This document shows positions 63,737 through 64,000 of a stretch of 64,000 nt of DNA, piece by piece (position 1 is the first letter of the stretch; every line of letters begins with the position of its first letter). Made by a program: the position numbers and the translations under genes. The stretch covers positions 106,856 through 170,855 of the forward strand of contig MNWT01000014.1 of assembly GCA_001872735.1 (NCBI GenBank), read 5' to 3'. This DNA comes from Verrucomicrobia bacterium CG1_02_43_26 (GTDB taxonomy: Bacteria > Verrucomicrobiota > Verrucomicrobiia > Opitutales > CG1-02-43-26). Below the pieces are notes generated by a model. That model saw nothing but the letters and a program-made list of their open reading frames with translations. It did no database searches and was not told the DNA's origin.

Positions 63737-63836
63737 CGTTCTTGCTTTATCAGAAAGTCTAAACTCAGATTCTTTGCTGAGTGTTGTCAGTTCTCTGAGT
63801 TCAATAGGCTTATTAGAAGTTTCAATTGTTGATTTT

Positions 63837-64000
63837 TGGGGTAATGATTACGACTCGAATGACGAGGCAAAAAAGAGTTTAAAAAAGGTAAGTAAAGAGA
63901 TGTAATGAAGGAGTGGTTCAAGAAACGATCAAATGCTATCATTGCGGGAGTGAAGATGTTGTAAAAAACGGAAAGGCACCGAATGGGAAACAGAAGTACA
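63837..64000 (+). mobile_element. left end of an IS1-family-like insertion sequence (cut by window edge)
   Basis: The segment starts near GGGGTAATGATTACGAC, where the disrupted gene's frame ends, and carries about 75 bases of leader before a transposase-like frame. This matches IS1 proportions. The terminal inverted repeat cannot be confirmed without the right end. Confidence 0.45.
63913..64000 (+). CDS. IS1 InsA-like transposase N-terminus (partial)
   Basis: The frame reads VVQETIKCYHCGSEDVVKNG then KAPNGKQKY and leaves the window. The C-x2-C-x8-KNG-x-Q-x-Y layout is that of the zinc-finger start of IS1 InsA proteins. GTG at 63913 is the only start codon in the frame. The second Cys pair and the DDE domain would lie outside the window. 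Confidence 0.6.
   Translation, partial: MVQETIKCYHCGSEDVVKNGKAPNGKQKY

Overview
The window reads as chromosomal DNA of a Gram-negative bacterium. It carries cbb3-type oxidase genes, a SulP transporter, an LL-diaminopimelate aminotransferase (dapL) in place of the usual lysine branch, a chemotaxis operon and dense convergent gene packing. This mix fits the Verrucomicrobiota (Opitutae/Puniceicoccales-like), but that is an inference from gene content without a tree. Two proteins with F-box-like N-termini, a domain normally used inside eukaryotic cells, suggest a host-associated or intracellular lifestyle.

Layout. 0-6.4 kb: end of a cbb3 oxidase operon, alaS, a small membrane protein and a UvrD/PcrA helicase. 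6.4-8.35 kb: a gene-free, G/T-rich stretch with degenerate tandem repeats (about 420 bp apart) that carry a conserved three-step hairpin. 8.35-12.7 kb: a membrane-anchored KAP P-loop NTPase divergent from an F-box-like protein. 12.8-31.3 kb: mostly housekeeping and transport: sppA, a Na/Pi symporter, accD-folC, SulP plus a universal stress protein, comF-CPBP protease-truA-ruvX-manC, a ThiF/rhodanese protein, dapL, panC-nadB and a Cys-rich CNPC-repeat membrane protein. The 16.2-16.9 kb gap holds a 79-bp palindrome and a 55-bp tandem repeat. 31.6-38.0 kb: a chemotaxis operon (cheW, STAS, cheA with a built-in receiver, cheB, cheR) lying exactly between tRNA-Thr and tRNA-Gly. 38-43.1 kb: a left-handed beta-helix protein, der, an M32 carboxypeptidase with a signal peptide and two paralogous secreted proteins.

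43.1-50.2 kb is the accessory core. It has a parS-like site (one mismatch to the ParB consensus), a SIR2-like protein convergent with a second KAP membrane NTPase (a paralogue of the first, including the membrane part), and an AbiEi/AbiEii toxin-antitoxin module enclosed by perfect 44-bp direct repeats. One of those repeats is the 3' end of the neighbouring KAS III gene. I read this as a defence island; the SIR2 + KAP pairing is the best candidate here for an undescribed system.

50.1-54.6 kb: a lipid-type operon (CrtI-like FAD oxidoreductase, FabZ-like dehydratase, FabI, OleA-like KAS III) split by a DinJ/YafQ toxin-antitoxin pair with its own operator. 54.9-56.4 kb: the second F-box-like protein. 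56.6-62.8 kb: rpsO-pnp, a DciA-like protein, a degenerate NtrC-type regulator, an MshEN-like protein and obgE. The window ends with a repeat protein whose 5' end appears cut by an IS1-like element that runs off the edge.
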